Below, in pieces: positions 18,515-27,166 of a stretch of DNA of 64,000 nucleotides. The notes under the pieces are model-generated. The model did not search any database. It saw nothing but the letters and a program-made list of their open reading frames with translations, and had not been told where the DNA came from. How positions within the stretch are numbered: the first letter of the stretch is position 1; each line of letters opens with the position of its first letter. The stretch comes from Rhizobiales bacterium Ga0077525. Its GTDB lineage: Bacteria; Pseudomonadota; Alphaproteobacteria; Rhizobiales; Xanthobacteraceae. The stretch spans positions 1 to 64,000 of the forward strand of contig LNDS01000029.1 in assembly GCA_001464835.1 (NCBI GenBank), in the 5' to 3' direction. A program made the position numbers and the translations under genes.

Positions 18515-20050
18515 ATGATCTTGCGCGGCGACAAGGAAGAAACGGCCCGTCCGGCCGGCCCCAGTGGCGCCACGCTCGACGAGATGTTTCGCCGCGCCGG
18601 CGTGCAATCGGCCAATGCGCTGGCGCTGATCGATCCGCCCAACCGCCAGGACTTTACCGGTCACGCGCCGCGGCATTTGACTTACGCCCAGGCGGACCGC
18701 GCCATCTCGGCGCTCGCCGCCAAACTGTGCCGGCTCGGCCTGCAAACCGACACCGTGGTGGCGATCCAGCTTCCCAATACGGTCGAGAGCGTCATTACAC
18801 TGCTCGCCGTCTTGCGCGCCGGCATGATCGCCGTGCCGTTGCCGCTGCTGTGGCGGGCGCACGATCTGAAGACCGCACTTAGCAATGTCGGCGCCAAGGC
18901 CATCATCACAACGTCGCGGGTCGGCGCGGTCGACCATGCCGAGTTGGCGATGCAGGTCGCGGCCGAGCTGTTTCCCATTCGCTTCGTCTGCGCTTACGGC
19001 AACGACCTGCCCGACAGCGTCGTACCGCTCGACGATATTTTCACCGCCGAGCAATCCTCGATCGTGCCGCGCTCGATCCGCGTTGGAAATGCCGCCGACC
19101 ACGTCGCCGTCGTCACCTTCGATGTCACCAACGACGGCCTCGCCGCCGTGGCGCGCAGCCATGCGCAACTGATGGCCGGCGGCTCGTCGGTGTTTCTCGA
19201 AGCCGGCGCCGCGCGCAACGCCAATATCCTGTCGGCGATCCCGCTGTCGTCCTTCGCCGGCTTGGCCGCCTCGCTGATGCCGTGGCTGCTCGAAGGCGGC
19301 ACGCTGTCGCTGCATCACGGCTTCCAGCCCGCGACGTTTTTCGCACAATGCCAGCAGCATTTCGGCGGCATGGTCGTGCTGCCCGGCCCGGCGCTGGCGG
19401 CGATCGGCTCGGCCTATCTCTCCGGCGCCAACACGACTATCGTCGCGCTTTGGCGTTCGCCCGAGCAACTCGCCTCCGCCTCCGGTTGGCGCGGCGAATG
19501 TTCGCTGGTCGATGTTGCTTGTTTCGGCGAGGTCGGCCTGATCGCGGCGCAACGCGGCGACGATCGATTGCCAGCGGAAATCCCGCTCGGCTTTATCGGC
19601 CGCCAGAATCCGGCAGGCTCCGTGCTCGAGACGATGCGCGGCAAGCACGGCACGCTCGGCTTGCGCGGCGCGATGGTGCCGGCGCACGCCTTTCCGCCAG
19701 GGGCGGAATATGGCGATGCCGCAACCCTCACCATGGACGACGCCGGGTTTGTCGATACCGGCTACACCTGCAAGCTCGATGTGGCGTCGCAAAGCCTCAC
19801 CGTCACCGGCCCGCCGGGCGGTATTGCCGCCATTGGCGGCTATCGTTTCCGCCCCGCCGACCTCGAAGCGCAAGTCGGCATGGCTGACGCGGCAGCGACA
19901 ATTGTTGCTTTGCCCGGCGGCATCATGGCCCAGCGCCTTGCGGGAAGCGCCCTCGATCCAGCGGCGGTTCGCTCGATTTTGCAGCAAAACGGCGGCAATC
20001 CGCTGGTCGCCGAGGCGTTTCGCCCGCGTGGCAATGCCCACGCCGCCTGA
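18515..20050 (+). CDS. AMP-binding (acyl-CoA synthetase-like) protein with degenerate active site
   Basis: A 511-residue protein with the fold order of acyl-CoA synthetases: LTYAQADRAISALAAKL (residues 56-72), VVAIQLPNTVESVITLLAVLRAG, and a reduced C-terminal domain with GFVDTGY and GGYRFRPADLE. The ATP P-loop that normally reads TSGTTGxPKG is replaced by TFDVTNDGLAAVARSH near residue 205, and the usual YGxTE is replaced by CFGEVG. The C-terminal region stops about 60 residues after the A8-like motif without a clear catalytic lysine. It is therefore probably a specialised or non-catalytic member. It starts 19 bases after the YejA-like gene, suggesting co-expression. Confidence 0.8.
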   Translation: MILRGDKEETARPAGPSGATLDEMFRRAGVQSANALALIDPPNRQDFTGHAPRHLTYAQADRAISALAAKLCRLGLQTDTVVAIQLPNTVESVITLLAVLRAGMIAVPLPLLWRAHDLKTALSNVGAKAIITTSRVGAVDHAELAMQVAAELFPIRFVCAYGNDLPDSVVPLDDIFTAEQSSIVPRSIRVGNAADHVAVVTFDVTNDGLAAVARSHAQLMAGGSSVFLEAGAARNANILSAIPLSSFAGLAASLMPWLLEGGTLSLHHGFQPATFFAQCQQHFGGMVVLPGPALAAIGSAYLSGANTTIVALWRSPEQLASASGWRGECSLVDVACFGEVGLIAAQRGDDRLPAEIPLGFIGRQNPAGSVLETMRGKHGTLGLRGAMVPAHAFPPGAEYGDAATLTMDDAGFVDTGYTCKLDVASQSLTVTGPPGGIAAIGGYRFRPADLEAQVGMADAAATIVALPGGIMAQRLAGSALDPAAVRSILQQNGGNPLVAEAFRPRGNAHAA

Positions 20051-20139
20051 TCGCGTCCAAATCGTCAGGCGCCGTTGACGTGGTATTAAGAGGCCATCGC
20101 TAGGGTTCAGTCTGTTTTTGTAACCCGTGCGTGCGCCCC

Positions 20140-21405
20140 ATGTCGCTTCAAGGTCCCTTGATCGTGGTTGCCGAAAGCCCGGCGACCTCTCTCGTCGCGG
20201 CTTTGGCCGATGCGGGGGCCTTTCCGATTGTCGAAGCCAACTGGGCCGACGCCCCGACCGCCTTCATCTCTGTCAAGCCCTCCGCCGTCATCATCGCCGA
20301 GCCCGGACCGCCGGTCAGCGAATCCTCGTCGCGCATGCTGTGCCTGCAAATCGCAACCGTGGCCGGACCGATCGTGCCGACCATCGCCTTTGCCGACGCA
20401 ACGCACGACGCCGCGATCCCGACCGCGATGACCGCGGACGCCGGCATGCCGGCCGACCGCCTGATCAAGCGGCTGATGTCGGCGATGCGCGTACGCGCGC
20501 TGCACGCCACGGTGCTGCGCCGCATCGAACTTTTCGTTTCACACGGCGGCAAGATGCCCTTGCTGCCGATCGGCGACGCGCTCGACGACGCAACGGTGTT
20601 GGTCGCCGGGCGCGGTCCGCTCTATCCCGCGCTCGGCGTCGCCATGGGCGAGCGGGCCAAGATGATCGGCACGCTGAGCGTCGAGAACGCCGCCAGGCAG
20701 CTCAACGAACGCGACATCGACGGCATCGTCATCGGCGATGGTTTCTCGCCGCGCATGGTCGAAGCCTTCCTGACCGTTCTGGCGCAGGACAGCCGCTTCC
20801 ACGAAATTCCGATCGCAGTAATCGGCGAAGCGCCGGCCGATTTCGCTGACCTTCTGCCCAACATCGATTGTGTCGGCGGCGATCCGGCGCGGCTTGTCGC
20901 GCGCATGGTGCCGCTGGTGCGCATGCGCGCCTTCGAATCCAGGCTCAAGCGCCTGCTGAAGTCGCTCGAGGCCGACGGCATCTTCGATCCGGCGACCGGC
21001 CTTTTGACCCGCGACTCTTTCTGGCGCGATCTCAACAAATCGATGCTGGAGGCCGCCGACCGCAGCCAGGCGCTGACGGTGGCGCGCTACACATTCGACG
21101 GCGCGCTCGACGAACGCGCCCGCCTCGACGGCGCCCGCCTCGCCGCGCGCAGCATCCGCGCTATCGACTTCGGCTGCCGCGACGACGACGGCTCGCTTCT
21201 GATCGCCTTCACCCAGACCGACCTGCGCGGCGCCAACGTCGTTGCCCGCCGCCTCGCCGCCGCCGTCAAGAACGTGATGGCGCCGGGCAACGACGTTCAG
21301 AATGGCGTGACCGCCAACATCACGTTGGCCTCGCAGAAAAACGGCGATACGCCGGACAGCCTGATGCAGCGCGTCATGGACAGCCGCATGGTTGCGGCGG
21401 AGTAG
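20140..21405 (+). CDS. Degenerate GGDEF-like signalling protein
   Basis: A 421-residue cytoplasmic protein. Residues 1-100 and about 145-235 look like two receiver-like alpha/beta domains (LIVVAESPATSLVAALA; DIDGIVIGDGFSPRMV). After a helix (RAFESRLKRLLKSLEADG) comes a segment like the start of a GGDEF domain, DPATGLLTRDSFWRDL. The catalytic GG[D/E]EF loop is replaced by CRDDDGSLLIAF, so cyclic-di-GMP synthesis is not expected. The later NVVARRLAAAVK and GVTANITLA helices fit the domain end. The role may be sensory or scaffolding. ATG at 20140 is chosen; GTG codons at 20131 and 20127 are weaker. Confidence 0.78.
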   Translation: MSLQGPLIVVAESPATSLVAALADAGAFPIVEANWADAPTAFISVKPSAVIIAEPGPPVSESSSRMLCLQIATVAGPIVPTIAFADATHDAAIPTAMTADAGMPADRLIKRLMSAMRVRALHATVLRRIELFVSHGGKMPLLPIGDALDDATVLVAGRGPLYPALGVAMGERAKMIGTLSVENAARQLNERDIDGIVIGDGFSPRMVEAFLTVLAQDSRFHEIPIAVIGEAPADFADLLPNIDCVGGDPARLVARMVPLVRMRAFESRLKRLLKSLEADGIFDPATGLLTRDSFWRDLNKSMLEAADRSQALTVARYTFDGALDERARLDGARLAARSIRAIDFGCRDDDGSLLIAFTQTDLRGANVVARRLAAAVKNVMAPGNDVQNGVTANITLASQKNGDTPDSLMQRVMDSRMVAAE

Positions 21406-21443
21406 CCGCGATATTAGGTTAGCTCCGAACAGGAGCGAAGCCC

Positions 21444-22106
21444 ATGTCCCAGAACCAGCCCGTCCGCATCGACGTCGTCTCCGACGTGGTTTGCCCGTGG
21501 TGTTTTATCGGCAAGCACCGGCTGGAAGCGGCTTTGGCACTCAAGCCCGACATTGCGGTTGAGGTGCACTACCGCCCCTATTTCCTCAACGACTGGATCC
21601 CGCGCGAGGGCATTTCGCGCGAGCAGTATCTCACCACCAAATTCGGCTCGCCGGAACGCTACAAGGATATCGCCAAGCGCGTCACCGCGGCCGCCGCCGA
21701 AGAAGGCCTAGTCTATGACGCGGCCAAGATCAAAAGCCAGCCCAACACGCTCGACTGTCATCGTCTCATTCGCTGGGCGGGCGGCATCGGCAAGTCGCCG
21801 GAGATGAAGCAGCGCCTGATGGACCTCTATTTCACCGAAGGCGCCGACCTGACCAGCCGCGCCGTGCTGATCGAGGCCGCCGTCGATGTCGGGCTCGACC
21901 GCGACGACATCACCGCCGCGCTCGCGAGCGATCAGGATGTCGATGTCATCGAACAGGAATCGCAAGAGGCCAAGCAGGCCGGCATCGAAGGCGTGCCGTG
22001 CTTCATCTTCGCCGGAAAGTTCGCGGTGTCGGGCGCGCAGTCGCCGGAATATCTGGCGCAGGCTATCGAGCGTATTGCTTCGGGCACCGCGGACGCGGCG
22101 GAGTAA
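21444..22106 (+). CDS. DsbA family oxidoreductase (FrnE-like)
   Basis: A 220-residue cytosolic thioredoxin-fold protein with the helical insertion of DsbA. The active site is CPWC in VVCPWCFIGKHRLE at residues 17-20; NTLDCHRLIRWA near 97 and GVPCFIFAGKFAVSGAQSPE near 180, with the cis-proline before Cys, are the FrnE/2-hydroxychromene isomerase signatures. No signal peptide is present, so it is probably a thiol isomerase or oxidoreductase of the cytoplasm. AGGAGCGAAGCCC precedes the ATG. A palindromic repeat follows its stop by nine bases. Confidence 0.93.
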   Translation: MSQNQPVRIDVVSDVVCPWCFIGKHRLEAALALKPDIAVEVHYRPYFLNDWIPREGISREQYLTTKFGSPERYKDIAKRVTAAAAEEGLVYDAAKIKSQPNTLDCHRLIRWAGGIGKSPEMKQRLMDLYFTEGADLTSRAVLIEAAVDVGLDRDDITAALASDQDVDVIEQESQEAKQAGIEGVPCFIFAGKFAVSGAQSPEYLAQAIERIASGTADAAE

Positions 22107-22114
22107 ATCTCAGC

Positions 22115-22209
22115 CCTCATCCTGAGGAGCGGCCGAAGGCCGCGTCTCGAAGGATGAGATTATGTCCGTCCTTCTATACGCCCGCTTACGCGGGCTCTTC
22201 AGGATGAGG
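22115..22209. repeat. Palindromic intergenic repeat, CCTCATCCTGAGG family
   Basis: Blocks CCTCATCCTGAGG (22115), CTCGAAGGATGAG (22146) and TCAGGATGAGG (22199) face each other around GC-rich arms. The element ends five bases before the stop triplet of the mfd 3'-end relic. A short relative lies at 48567, at the tgt stop. Confidence 0.75.
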
Positions 22210-22213
22210 CCGA

Positions 22214-22261
22214 CTAAGCCGCTTTCTTGGGCGCCACGATACTGGCCAGACGCCGCGCGAT
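22214..22261 (-). pseudogene. Relic copy of the mfd 3' end
   Basis: Read on the minus strand these 48 bases encode IARRLASIVAPKKAA and a stop. The present end of mfd at 23323 encodes IVRRLASIAAPKKAA and a stop: 13 of 15 residues agree, while I count 37 of 48 bases matching. Several of the differences are synonymous, so both copies evolved as coding sequence. Farther from the stop the likeness fades. It marks the old end of an mfd-type gene now cut off by the 22.3-23.3 kb insert. Confidence 0.7.
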
Positions 22262-22348
22262 ACGTTGCGTGTCTGCTTGACGGACGGCAGCACCCGGCAT
22301 TGACAGATCACAACCTGTGGGGGAACATTTAGCTGACGGGGGCAGGAA

Positions 22349-22657
22349 ATGAAATCCGTTCTATTCCTGGCAATCGTGGTGTCCATTGGTTTGCCGGCCG
22401 TGGTCGATGCGCAATTTTCGCGCGAAAGCCCGCAATTCCCGAGGGGATTTAACCAGCAGATTCATCCGGATATTCCGCCACCTCCGCCAAGCGGTCCGAT
22501 GTCTATCGGTCCCAGCCAACCGAACCCGACGATCCCGCCAGGCAGCACACTCTGCAGTACGCATTTCGGATCGTGCCGGCTGGATGTCATTGCGCCGCCC
22601 GGTGTTGATTGCTGGTGTCCGTCTCCGAGTGGTCCGATCAACGGAACAACGCAGTAG
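22349..22657 (+). CDS. Small secreted proline-rich protein, unknown
   Basis: A 102-residue protein I do not recognise. A signal peptide of about 22 residues (MKSVLFLAIVVSIGLPAVVDA) precedes a Pro/Gly/Ser-rich middle (DIPPPPPSGPMSIGPSQP). The mature end has four cysteines in about 25 residues (STLCSTHFGSCRLD, then DCWCPS), enough for two disulfides and compatible with a small envelope protein. A GGGGGCAGG ribosome site stands just before the ATG. It lies in the insert between the two mfd ends and is followed, nine bases on, by the membrane-protein gene. Confidence 0.6.
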   Translation: MKSVLFLAIVVSIGLPAVVDAQFSRESPQFPRGFNQQIHPDIPPPPPSGPMSIGPSQPNPTIPPGSTLCSTHFGSCRLDVIAPPGVDCWCPSPSGPINGTTQ

Positions 22658-22665
22658 AGCAACTC

Positions 22666-23319
22666 ATGCAATGGTTTGCGTCTCGACCCGTTTGGATAGG
22701 CGCTGGCACATTAGCTATTCTGTTGATCGTCATAGCCGTGCTTCTGCCCAGACCGGCGGCGCAAACCGCGTTGCCGATTGCTTTCGACGAGTCGGCCAAA
22801 CTATCGGCGTGCCGCGCTGAAACGCTCAAACTTGTCAAACCTGAAAAAGTCGACATCGCGCTGCTCACCCAGATTTCTAGCTTCTGCTACGGACAGGTGC
22901 GGGGCGAAGAACTGCTCGGTGACTTCAACATTCGCCGAACCAATTATCTCCGGCAGCAGTTCCAGGGCATTGTCTTTCTCTGGATGCTGGTCGTGATCAC
23001 AGTATCCGGCGTCGTGCTAGCCGCGGTTCAGTTGTTTGCGGCATACAAATTGGCTTCGACCGGACGCGGAAATTTTGATCAAGGCGGTGAAGTTGCTCTT
23101 GAAGAAAAACGACTTTCCGTGAAGTCATCGGTAACAGGCCTGCTTATTCTCACCGTCTCATTCGCGTTTTTTATGGTGTTTGTTGTTTGGGTCTATCCGT
23201 TGACTGAATCTAAAATTACTCCGGAGGGCCAGACCCTTGCTGCTCCGCTGCCAACGCTCGGCGTCGGCGGGCTTGGCCGGGCTCCTCAGCCGTCACCTGC
23301 GGCACCTGCCGAGAAATGA
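22666..23319 (+). CDS. Inner-membrane protein of unknown function
   Basis: A 217-residue protein with three predicted membrane segments: residues 10-27 (IGAGTLAILLIVIAVLL), about 100-122 (IVFLWMLVVITVSGVVLA) and about 158-180 (TGLLILTVSFAFFMVFVVW). Between the first two is a domain of about 70 residues with two cysteines (LSACRAETLKL, SSFCYGQVR); the tail is Pro/Ala-rich. No known family is recognised. The DNA is visibly richer in A and T than its neighbours (for example the 23040-23220 stretch), suggesting transfer. ATG at 22666 with GAGC upstream is preferred to a TTG 57 bases earlier. The stop is three bases from the convergent mfd stop. Confidence 0.65.
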   Translation: MQWFASRPVWIGAGTLAILLIVIAVLLPRPAAQTALPIAFDESAKLSACRAETLKLVKPEKVDIALLTQISSFCYGQVRGEELLGDFNIRRTNYLRQQFQGIVFLWMLVVITVSGVVLAAVQLFAAYKLASTGRGNFDQGGEVALEEKRLSVKSSVTGLLILTVSFAFFMVFVVWVYPLTESKITPEGQTLAAPLPTLGVGGLGRAPQPSPAAPAEK

Positions 23320-23322
23320 CCG

Positions 23323-26300
23323 TTACGCCGCCTTCTTCGGCGCGGCGATACTGGCCAGCCTTCGCACAATGGCCGTCGCGCCTTTGAGCCTCTCGTCGGC
23401 CTTTTCCCAATCATCGAGGAAGACGAGCTTCTGCCCCGACTTCTCGTTGCGCACGCGGGCGTACTCGCCCTGCTCGCGGATGAACGCGAACAGCCCATCG
23501 GGGTTGGCGAAGTTGTTGTCGCGGAACGACAGCACGACGCCCTTGGGCCCGGCTTCCAGCTTCTCGACATTGGCGCGGCGGCACAGGCCTTTCAGCGCCA
23601 CGATCTGCAACAGATGCTCGACTTCGTTCGGCAGCGGCCCGAAGCGGTCGACCATCTCGGCGGCGAAACCCTCGATCTCGCGCTCGTCCTCCATGTCGGC
23701 AAGACGGCGGTATAGCGCCAGCCGCACCGACAGGTCGGCGACATAGTCTTCCGGAATGAGGATCGGCGTGCCGATGGTGATCTGCGGAGACCAGCGGTCG
23801 GCAACCGGCTCGCTCAAGCCCGCCTTGGCGCTGAGTACCGCCTCTTCCAGCATCTGCTGGTACAGTTCGAAGCCGACTTCCTTGATGTGGCCGGACTGTT
23901 CCTCGCCGAGCAGATTGCCGGCGCCACGAATATCGAGATCGTGCGACGCAAGCTGGAAGCCGGCGCCCAGGGTGTCGAGCGATTGCAGCACCTTTAGCCG
24001 GCGTTCGGCCTGCGGCGTGATCGGCTTGTTGGCCGGCAGTGTCAGCAGCGCATAGGCGCGCAGCTTCGAGCGGCCGACGCGGCCGCGCAACTGATAGAGC
24101 TGCGCCAGACCGAACATGTCGGCGCGATGCACGATCAAGGTATTGGCGCTCGGAATGTCGAGGCCGGACTCGACGATGGTGGTGGACAGCAGGACGTCAT
24201 ATTTGCCGTCGTAGAAGGCCGTCATGATGTCATCGAGCACGGTCGGCGGCATCTGGCCGTGCGCGACAATCACGCGAACTTCCGGAATATTCTTTTCGAG
24301 AAAATCCTTGGCGCCGGCGAGGTCCTCGATGCGCGGGCAAACGTAGAACGCCTGGCCGCCGCGATATTTCTCGCGCAGCAGCGCCTCGCGCACCACCAGC
24401 GGATCGAACGGCGAAATGAACGTACGTACCGCGAGGCGATCGACCGGCGGCGAGGCAATGATCGACAGGTCGCGCACGCCGGTCAGCGCCAGTTGCAAGG
24501 TGCGCGGGATCGGCGTCGCGGTCAACGTCAGCACATGCACCTCGGCGCGCAAGGTCTTCAGCCGTTCCTTGTGCGAGACGCCGAAATGCTGCTCCTCGTC
24601 CACCACGACAAGGCCGAGGTCCTTGAACTTGATCGTCTTGCCGAGCAGCGCGTGGGTGCCGACAACGATATCGATGCTGCCGTCGGCTAGGCCGTTCTTG
24701 ACCACGGTCTGCTGTGCGTTCGGCACCAGCCGCGACAACTGTCCGACATTGACCGGAAAGCCCTTGAAGCGTTCGGTGAAATTCTTGGTGTGCTGGCGCG
24801 CCAGCAAGGTCGTCGGCACCACGACCGCGACCTGCTTGCCGTTCATGGCGGCGTCGAACGCGGCGCGCAGCGCGATCTCGGTTTTGCCGAAGCCGACATC
24901 GCCGCACACCAGCCGGTCCATCGGACGTCCCGACGCCAGATCCTTCAGCGTCGCGTCGATGGCGGTGAGTTGGTCCTCGGTTTCCTCATAGGGGAAGCCG
25001 GCGCAGAATTCGTCATAGGCGCCAGTGGCGACCTGAAGCTTCGGCGCTTCGCGCAACTGCCGCTCGGCGGCGATCTTGATCAATTCACCCGCGATTTCGC
25101 GGATGCGGCTCTTCATGCGCGCCTTGCGGGCCTGCCAGTTGCCGGAGCCGAGGCGGTCAAGCTCGACGCCGGTGTTCTCCGAGCCGTAGCGCGACAACAG
25201 ATCGACGTTCTCGACCGGCAGAAACAGCTTGGCGGCGTCGGCGTAGTGGATTTCAAGACAATCGTGCGGCGCGCCGGCGGCGGTGATCGCTTGCAGGCCG
25301 ACGAAACGGCCGATGCCGTGATCGACATGGACAACCAGATCGCCGGCGGCCAGACTCGTCGCTTCCTGAATGAAATTATCGGCGCGGCGTTGCGCGCGGC
25401 GCGGCCGCACCAGACGGTCGCCGAGAATATCCTGCTCGCTGATAATCGCGGTATCATCAGTTTCGAAACCGGATTCGATGCCGAGCACGACCAGAGCCAC
25501 CGCGCGCTTCGGCACCGCGAGCGCCTGCGGCCACGACGCGGCGATGTTGAGGTTGTGCAGCTTATGATCGGCCAGCACATGCGCCATGCGCTCGCGCGCG
25601 CCGTCGCTCCACAGCGCGATGGCGACGCGCTTGCCTTGCGCCTGCAACGCCATGACGTGCTTGCTCAGGGCCTCGAAGACGTTGGCGCCTTCGACCGCGC
25701 GCTCGGCGACAAAATTGTGCCCGGCGCGCGCGCCGATATCGATGACGTCGCTGCCCGGCGGCGCTTCGAACGGTGTCAGCCGCGCCAAAGCCGCCTTTTC
25801 GAGCCGTTCGGCCCATTCCTTTTCCGACAGATACAGCCGGTCCGGCGGTAGCGGCTTGTAGGCCGGCGTGACGCCGTCCTTCAGCGCTTCCATGCGCGCG
25901 TCGTAGTAGTCCTTGATCTGGGTGAAGCGCTCATGCACCGCGTCGTCGGCCAGCGCTTCCAGCACCAGCGGCGTGCCCGGCAGATAATCGAACAGCGTAT
26001 CGAGCTTGTCGTGAAATAGCGGCAGCCAGTGCTCCATGCCGGGATGGCGCCTGCCCTCGCTCACCGCCTCATACAGAAGATCGTCGGGCGTCGCCGCGCC
26101 GAACTGGGCGACGTAACTGGTGCGGAAGCGCCGGATCGTCTCGGTGATGAGCTGGAATTCCGCGACCGGCACCAGGTCGAGCTGGCCTAGCGGCGTCTCG
26201 CTCCTTTGTGTTTGCGGATCGAAGGTCTTGATCGTCTCAAGCGAGTCGCCAAAGAAATCGAAACGCACCGGCATGTCGAGGCCGGGCGGAAACAGATCGA

Positions 26301-26835
26301 GAATGCCGCCGCGCACCGCATAGTCGCCGGGCTCGCGCACCGTCGAGGCGCGCATGAAACCGTTCAGCTCCAGCCAGTTCACCACGCCGGCCATGCCGAG
26401 CACATTGCCAGGGGCGACCGACAAAGCATGCGTCGCGGTGAAGTCGCGCGCCGGCACGCGCTGCGACAGCGCATTCACCGTCGTCAGCAGTACGGAAGGT
26501 TTGTCGCGGCCTTTAACCCGCGCCAGCCGCGACAGAGTCGTCATGCGCTGCGCCACCACGCTGGCGTTCGGCGACACCCGGTCATAAGGCAGGCAATCCC
26601 AGGCCGGGAATTCCAGCGTCTGAAGCTCCGGCCCGAAGAATGACAAGGCGCGCGACAACGCCGCCATGCGCTGGCCGTCGCGGCAGATGACGCAGAGCGA
26701 AATCGCCGGTGCGTTGGCTCGGGCGGCGACCGCGCGCGCCAGATCGGCCAGCACCATGCCTTCGGCGCCATCGGCCACTTGCGAGAGGGTCAGCGCCTTG
26801 CCGGGACGCAAGTTCTCAGCCGGGGATTTCGCCAT
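23323..26835 (-). CDS. mfd: Transcription-repair coupling factor Mfd
   Basis: The 1170-residue ATPase that pushes stalled RNA polymerase off DNA and recruits UvrA. Domains in order: UvrB-like N-terminal region, RNA-polymerase-interacting domain (LVVHVDHGIGRFVGLQ, about residue 500), RecG-like translocase with Walker A GDVGFGKTE (about 645), DEEQHFG box, LTATPIPRTL, and QLRGRVGRS, then the TRCF C-terminal domain. Length is standard. Its ATG overlaps the sdhE stop (TGATG), so the two are coupled. Its last 15 codons are mirrored by a diverged copy at 22214, so the 3' end appears to have been exchanged with an inserted segment. Confidence 0.97.
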   Translation of the reverse strand: MAKSPAENLRPGKALTLSQVADGAEGMVLADLARAVAARANAPAISLCVICRDGQRMAALSRALSFFGPELQTLEFPAWDCLPYDRVSPNASVVAQRMTTLSRLARVKGRDKPSVLLTTVNALSQRVPARDFTATHALSVAPGNVLGMAGVVNWLELNGFMRASTVREPGDYAVRGGILDLFPPGLDMPVRFDFFGDSLETIKTFDPQTQRSETPLGQLDLVPVAEFQLITETIRRFRTSYVAQFGAATPDDLLYEAVSEGRRHPGMEHWLPLFHDKLDTLFDYLPGTPLVLEALADDAVHERFTQIKDYYDARMEALKDGVTPAYKPLPPDRLYLSEKEWAERLEKAALARLTPFEAPPGSDVIDIGARAGHNFVAERAVEGANVFEALSKHVMALQAQGKRVAIALWSDGARERMAHVLADHKLHNLNIAASWPQALAVPKRAVALVVLGIESGFETDDTAIISEQDILGDRLVRPRRAQRRADNFIQEATSLAAGDLVVHVDHGIGRFVGLQAITAAGAPHDCLEIHYADAAKLFLPVENVDLLSRYGSENTGVELDRLGSGNWQARKARMKSRIREIAGELIKIAAERQLREAPKLQVATGAYDEFCAGFPYEETEDQLTAIDATLKDLASGRPMDRLVCGDVGFGKTEIALRAAFDAAMNGKQVAVVVPTTLLARQHTKNFTERFKGFPVNVGQLSRLVPNAQQTVVKNGLADGSIDIVVGTHALLGKTIKFKDLGLVVVDEEQHFGVSHKERLKTLRAEVHVLTLTATPIPRTLQLALTGVRDLSIIASPPVDRLAVRTFISPFDPLVVREALLREKYRGGQAFYVCPRIEDLAGAKDFLEKNIPEVRVIVAHGQMPPTVLDDIMTAFYDGKYDVLLSTTIVESGLDIPSANTLIVHRADMFGLAQLYQLRGRVGRSKLRAYALLTLPANKPITPQAERRLKVLQSLDTLGAGFQLASHDLDIRGAGNLLGEEQSGHIKEVGFELYQQMLEEAVLSAKAGLSEPVADRWSPQITIGTPILIPEDYVADLSVRLALYRRLADMEDEREIEGFAAEMVDRFGPLPNEVEHLLQIVALKGLCRRANVEKLEAGPKGVVLSFRDNNFANPDGLFAFIREQGEYARVRNEKSGQKLVFLDDWEKADERLKGATAIVRRLASIAAPKKAA

Positions 26836-27125
26836 CAGTCCTTCAGGTCTTGAACGTGGAAAGTGCGCAGTTTTCGAAACAACGGCGTATCGACCTCGGC
26901 TGGCACGACTTCGGCGCCATTGACCCAGGCGAACATCTGCTGGTCCGGGACATTGAGCCAGCCTTCAACCTCGCCGAGCGCAGCGTCGCTCAGCCCGGCC
27001 AGTTCGGCATCGGCAAAGCCGCCCAGCACCAGGTCCATTTCCCGGATGCCGCGATGCCAGAGCCGGAACTTGAGCCTTTTGCGCCGCTCGTCCAGCCCTT
27101 CGCTCGAAATCGTGGTGCCGCTCAA
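26835..27125 (-). CDS. sdhE: FAD assembly factor SdhE (succinate dehydrogenase assembly factor 2)
   Basis: A 96-residue protein that promotes covalent flavin attachment to succinate dehydrogenase. The RGxxE motif is RGIREMD within FRLWHRGIREMDLVLG, followed by the short helices of the family (LEVEGWLNVPD-like region and PLFRKLRTF). The start is TTG at 27125 (reading SGTTISSEGLDERRK), because GGAGAG lies seven bases upstream and other alphaproteobacterial members begin at about this point. A tandem 20-base duplication covers the upstream edge. Gene order sdhE-mfd, divergent from recG, is usual in this group. Confidence 0.9.
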   Translation of the reverse strand: MSGTTISSEGLDERRKRLKFRLWHRGIREMDLVLGGFADAELAGLSDAALGEVEGWLNVPDQQMFAWVNGAEVVPAEVDTPLFRKLRTFHVQDLKD

Positions 27126-27126
27126 T

Positions 27127-27166
27127 TTAAGTCTCTCCAACGCCAATTAAGTCTCGCCAACGCCAA
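27127..27166. repeat. Tandem 20-bp duplication upstream of sdhE
   Basis: Two adjacent copies, TTAAGTCTCTCCAACGCCAA and TTAAGTCTCGCCAACGCCAA, differ at one base. The copy next to sdhE carries its ribosome site (GGAGAG on the minus strand); in the other copy the same spot reads GCGAGA. Confidence 0.85.

Noticed and set aside
18266..20041. Minus-strand open frame of 591 codons opposite the adenylate-enzyme gene
   Set aside because: It mirrors the codon pattern of the plus-strand gene, has no recognisable domain and no ribosome site.
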